A DNA stretch of 37,353 nt, from contig CP070648.1 in assembly GCA_020354555.1 (NCBI GenBank), positions 1,824,652-1,862,004 on the forward strand, in the 5' to 3' direction. The position numbers were made by a program, and so were the translations under genes. The notes under the pieces were generated by a model. It saw only the letters and a list, made by a program, of their open reading frames with translations. It was not told the origin of the DNA and searched no databases. Within the stretch, counting starts at the first letter, position 1, and every line of letters starts with the position of its first letter. Below, one piece after another: positions 34,552 to 37,353 of the stretch. This DNA comes from Armatimonadota bacterium. GTDB lineage: Bacteria > Armatimonadota > Hebobacteria > GCA-020354555 > CP070648.

Positions 34552-34959
34552 ATGGCAAGGATCCTTGTAGTGGACGACGATCAGAACATCGTGCGGGCGG
34601 TTCAGCTCGCCCTGCAGACCAAAGGACATGAAGTCGTGACGGCCGGTTCGAAGGAAGAGGGCGAAGCAGCCGCGATCGCCAACAAGCCCGACCTCATGGT
34701 TGTGGACGTGATGATGCCCGAAGGAACCGAGGGGTTTCATCTGGTGTGGAAGATGCGCCAGATGGAAGATGAGGCCCTGAAGAACGTGCCGATCATCATG
34801 GCGACCGGCATCCACGAAACGACCGAGATGCGCTTCTACCCCGACCAGACCGACGGCACGTACGAGCCCGGCGAGTTCCTGCCGGTGCAGGACTGGATTG
34901 ACAAGCCGATCAAGGTGGAGGAGCTGCTCGAAAAAGTCGGCAGACTTCTAACCGAGTAG
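34552..34959 (+). CDS. stand-alone response-regulator receiver protein
   Basis: 135 residues, a single CheY-like domain with no output domain. The acidic pocket is D8-D10 (VVDDDQ), the phosphoacceptor D52 in VVDVMMPEG, with switch Thr85 (MATGIHE) and Lys118 (WIDKPIKV). Compared with CheY it has an insert of ~20 residues between beta-4 and beta-5 (MRFYPDQTDGTYEPGEFLPV), which is unusual. Good ribosome site (TGAGGAG, 8-base spacing). Likely partner of the GAF kinase at 31945; being output-less, it should act through protein contacts or in a phosphorelay. Confidence 0.9.
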   Translation: MARILVVDDDQNIVRAVQLALQTKGHEVVTAGSKEEGEAAAIANKPDLMVVDVMMPEGTEGFHLVWKMRQMEDEALKNVPIIMATGIHETTEMRFYPDQTDGTYEPGEFLPVQDWIDKPIKVEELLEKVGRLLTE

Positions 34960-34996
34960 TGCGTTCACCAGCCACCGCTGGAGAGATTGGACGCTC

Positions 34997-35062
34997 GCGG
35001 CCGCCGCGACTTGCGCGGCGGCCGCAACTGGTACAGCCGCCTGCCGGCCGATCCGGCAGGCG
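34997..35062. terminator. two strong tandem hairpins between convergent genes
   Basis: Hairpin 1: arms GCGGCCGCCGCG (34997-35008) and CGCGGCGGCCGC (35014-35025), 12 perfect pairs, loop ACTTG. Hairpin 2: CGCCTGCCGG (35038-35047) and CCGGCAGGCG (35053-35062), 10 perfect pairs, loop CCGAT. They lie between the stops at 34959 (plus) and 35097 (minus). No U-tract, but position and strength indicate bidirectional termination. Confidence 0.6.
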
Positions 35063-35096
35063 CGCCCTCAGGCTCAGGCAACACTACGCCGCAAGA

Positions 35097-36164
35097 TCAC
35101 CGCTGGGATCCGGAGGCGCGCGGCGAGTAGATGGATAGTCGCGACGGATCTTGCAGCGAGCTAGCCCCAGGCGCGGGAGCCAGCAGCGCGGTCAGAGTCT
35201 GCCAGCGGTGCAGCAGGAAATCCAGCGCGGCTCCCGCCGGCGACGTGGCGCTGCGTTCCGCGGTGAGGAAGCTGACTTCCGTCTCCCCGGTTTGCGTCCA
35301 CGACAGCAGCGCCGTGAGTTGCCCCGCCTCGATTAGTTGCCCGGAGCCCGAGAAGTCGGGATTGAGCGAGAACTCCCCGGTCACACCGCCCCCCAGATCC
35401 GACATGAGCTTGGCCCAGCGGGAAGGCGCATCGGCCGTCGAGGCCAACGTGAAGGTGATGGTGAAGCCCGGGCCGCCGTACACGCCGGTGCTCGCCTGGG
35501 AGAAGTCCGGGAACGTGAAGTCCGGTGCGCTGAGCGGCACCGTCAAGGTAAAGGCCGAGCCGTCGCTTTGGGTAGCCTGCACCGCGGTCTGACCCGACGC
35601 CGTCAGCACGTGGAACTCTTGCGTCAGGTTGCCGGGGAGCACCGACGTCCCCTGCAGCTCGGTCGTGTCATCACTGATGTCGAAGATAGTCCCCTGGTCG
35701 TCCACGACGCTGGTGTAGCTGACCGAGAGTCCGTCGCCGGAGGTCAGTTGCCAGTCGGTCGTCGTCCGGGACACGCCGTCGAACTGGGGCACCGACTGTT
35801 GCACCGTCTGCGTCGTGCCATCCGGCCACGTGATGTCGAGCCGCGCGGAGCCGTCGGGGAATGTCGTCAGAACCACCGTCGTGCCGTCCGCTCCCGTGAA
35901 CGATTGGGTAACGGAGCCGTCCGGGTTGAAGACGGGGTCGCCGAACGACGGGGTCTGCGTGCCCGTCTGGCTGGTGACCAGGCCCCACAGCGTCTGGCTC
36001 CACTGCTGGACGAACACCGCCGCGGCGGCCTGGCCGGAGGCGGAGCCTGAGCTGGCCGAGACGGGGCCCCCAGCACTGCCGCTGGAGCACCCGCTCAGCG
36101 CGACCGCAAGAATAGCCAGGGCAACCAACGCAAGCAGATGGGCGAACCGCACCATCGGTCTCAT
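35097..36164 (-). CDS. lipoprotein of unknown function
   Basis: 355 residues from ATG 36164, with AAGGAGAGG upstream. The signal peptide ends in the lipobox LSGC (Cys at ~25), followed by a Ser/Gly/Ala-rich linker, so the protein is lipid-anchored in the outer or inner membrane. The rest is rich in Thr, Gln, Asp and Gly with repeating beta-strands (FTGADGTTVVLTTFPDGSAR, DITWPDGTTQTVQQS and similar), like a beta-helix or repeated hairpins. No family recognised. It begins 23 bases after the TonB receptor gene stop, so the two are likely co-transcribed, and it may be a surface partner of that receptor. Confidence 0.75.
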   Translation of the reverse strand: MRPMVRFAHLLALVALAILAVALSGCSSGSAGGPVSASSGSASGQAAAAVFVQQWSQTLWGLVTSQTGTQTPSFGDPVFNPDGSVTQSFTGADGTTVVLTTFPDGSARLDITWPDGTTQTVQQSVPQFDGVSRTTTDWQLTSGDGLSVSYTSVVDDQGTIFDISDDTTELQGTSVLPGNLTQEFHVLTASGQTAVQATQSDGSAFTLTVPLSAPDFTFPDFSQASTGVYGGPGFTITFTLASTADAPSRWAKLMSDLGGGVTGEFSLNPDFSGSGQLIEAGQLTALLSWTQTGETEVSFLTAERSATSPAGAALDFLLHRWQTLTALLAPAPGASSLQDPSRLSIYSPRASGSQR

Positions 36165-36187
36165 GATCCTCTCCTTCTCACGCCGCA

Positions 36188-37353
36188 CTAGAAGCGGTAT
36201 TCGACGCCGGCAACTACCGTCCGGCCGGGCTGCGGGAAGCCGGCGAAGGATTCGTATTCCCGGTCGGCAAGATTGATGAGATCAACGAAGTAGTTCTCGT
36301 GCAAGTTGCGCTGGTACTGAATGCGCAGGTTGACAAGCGGGTAGTCGTCCACGCGCTGCACGTTCTGCGGGTCGTGAAAACGCCTGCCGACCCACACTGT
36401 CTCCAGTCCGACACGCAACCCACTCGCGTCAATGTAGTCCAGGCGCCCGCCGGCCTGCCACTCAGGCGTGTAGGGCCACTCGGTGTCGCTGACCTGTGCC
36501 TCCGGGAACCGCCCGGTGCTCGTCTGCCATCGCGCCCACAGGCGCCCCGTCACGGCGTCGGTCAGCCACTGCTCGTAGCCGGCGTCCGCCACCCACCGAT
36601 CACCGCGGTCTATCAACACCCGCGTGGGGAGGCCGCTCAGCGCGGGGTCCTCCACGTCAACCAACAGCCCCCGCACGCGCTGATAGGCGAGCGCGGTGGT
36701 AATCGTGGTCGAACGGCTCCCCTGTCGCTGGTAGCGCAGCTCGTAGGAGCGTCCCGCGCCGCCCTCGGTGAAGTCCAGGAAATCCAATCCCCGCGGGTCG
36801 GCCAGCGCCTCGACCGGAGCGAGTTCCAATGCATCGGTGCGGAAGATCGGATTCACGACCAATGACCACCACGTGGCACGATCCGGGCGGTACAGCGCCA
36901 CCACCTTCGGCAGCAGCACGCTCGACGCGCCGGTCTGGTCTCCCCAGTACTCGCCGACGACGAGATCGAGGCGGTCGTTCACCCGCGTCTGGGCCTCGAC
37001 CCAGGCGGTGTCGATTCCAGGGGTATCGCGCAGTGAGAAGGGACTGTGGACGATCGCGCCGGCATCGGGATCGAACGCCCCCGCCAGGCCGCTGCGCTCG
37101 CGCCGGTCCCACAACCGGCCGTAGCCGAGACGCAGCGACGATCGCTCGCTGACATCCGCCTCGACGCGAAACTCGGCGGAGTGCTGAGCACTCTCGTTGA
37201 TCAGCGTGCGGAACGGATTGGCGTCGTCCCCCATGAGGCTATCAGGGTTCTGGAAGTCGAGCCGGCTGCGGCGGAACGAGTACTTGAGGGTGCCGGTGAC
37301 CGCCGCGGCCAGCCGTTCGCGGTACGCCAGTACCGCGTCATAGCCCAGGAAAC
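36188..37353 (-). CDS. TonB-dependent outer-membrane receptor, 5' part beyond the window
   Basis: The frame is open from the right edge to a TAG at 36188-36190 (388 codons); the N-terminal signal, TonB box and plug lie outside. The visible part alternates amphipathic strands and loops, for example SLRLGYGRLWDRRERSG and RLDYIDASGLRVGLETVWVG, with NLADREYESFAGFPQPGRT and a terminal VVAGVEYRF. This ending, with the final aromatic residue, is the classic C-terminus of a 22-stranded TonB-dependent receptor. It imports a large or scarce ligand; in this setting glycans, siderophores or corrinoids are all possible. It leads directly into the lipoprotein gene. Confidence 0.8.
   Translation of the reverse strand, partial: FLGYDAVLAYRERLAAAVTGTLKYSFRRSRLDFQNPDSLMGDDANPFRTLINESAQHSAEFRVEADVSERSSLRLGYGRLWDRRERSGLAGAFDPDAGAIVHSPFSLRDTPGIDTAWVEAQTRVNDRLDLVVGEYWGDQTGASSVLLPKVVALYRPDRATWWSLVVNPIFRTDALELAPVEALADPRGLDFLDFTEGGAGRSYELRYQRQGSRSTTITTALAYQRVRGLLVDVEDPALSGLPTRVLIDRGDRWVADAGYEQWLTDAVTGRLWARWQTSTGRFPEAQVSDTEWPYTPEWQAGGRLDYIDASGLRVGLETVWVGRRFHDPQNVQRVDDYPLVNLRIQYQRNLHENYFVDLINLADREYESFAGFPQPGRTVVAGVEYRF

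Noticed and set aside
1-37353. CRISPR arrays, insertion sequences, integrases, rRNA genes, known riboswitches
   Set aside because: Looked for; no regularly spaced repeats, transposase-like proteins, conserved rRNA segments or cobalamin-riboswitch-like elements were recognised. A covariance-model search would be decisive for RNAs.

Overview
The window is about 37 kb of uniformly GC-rich bacterial DNA, densely coding, with short gaps and many small same-strand clusters. A TonB-dependent receptor end, a lipoprotein and many signal peptides point to a diderm bacterium. The mix (two large DUF6785/DUF6784-type membrane proteins, a GH29 fucosidase, other glycosidase-like proteins, a sialidase-like propeller, an oligogalacturonate-lyase-like propeller, an FG-GAP protein) looks like an uncultured polysaccharide-degrading lineage of the Armatimonadota, Hydrogenedentota or PVC kind. 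That placement is inference; no rRNA or tRNA gene was found.

Layout. 1-977: 5' part of a secreted FG-GAP protein gene (minus) running off the left edge. 1090-3303: DUF6785-type membrane protein (minus), with the orphan 3' end of another gene just upstream of it. 3468-6791: 1107-residue secreted six-hairpin-glycosidase-like protein (plus). 6854-12667: five-gene minus cluster, in transcription order a clan-A-like glycosidase, archaemetzincin, SagB-type nitroreductase, AmrS-type radical SAM enzyme and alpha-L-fucosidase. 13026-14800: GatZ/KbaZ-like protein and an ACT-domain protein (plus). 14872-16727: sialidase-like protein and an ICMT-like methyltransferase (minus). 16978-18309: unrecognised, probably deacetylase-like protein (plus). 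18354-21689: metallo-beta-lactamase-fold hydrolase, PL22-like propeller and alpha/beta hydrolase (minus). 22063-22731: small anchored exported protein. 22802-23629: PAP2 phosphatase (minus). 24128-25431: hgcA and hgcB (plus), the mercury-methylation pair. 25815-26711: membrane protein. 26973-29006: second DUF6785-type protein (minus). 29476-31728: GH101-like secreted protein. 31945-34959: soluble GAF histidine kinase, sugar isomerase-like TIM barrel and a lone receiver protein. 35097-37353: lipoprotein and the 3' part of a TonB-dependent receptor gene (minus).

The standout is hgcAB. HgcA has the corrinoid cap-helix motif NVWCAAGK and a five-helix membrane domain. HgcB has two CX2CX2CX3CP clusters, the GVGCA cysteine and a terminal Cys-Cys. 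The genes overlap by 4 bases. No sulfate-reduction, methanogenesis or corrinoid-synthesis gene is visible nearby; the setting is glycan breakdown. A second unusual unit is the archaemetzincin / SagB nitroreductase / AmrS cluster, which lacks visible Memo and AMMECR1 partners.

The glycan genes probably work together: exported hydrolases and lyases release sugars, the TonB receptor and possibly the DUF6785 proteins handle import, and the GatZ-like and isomerase-like proteins act in the cytoplasm. Transport by DUF6785 proteins is a guess.
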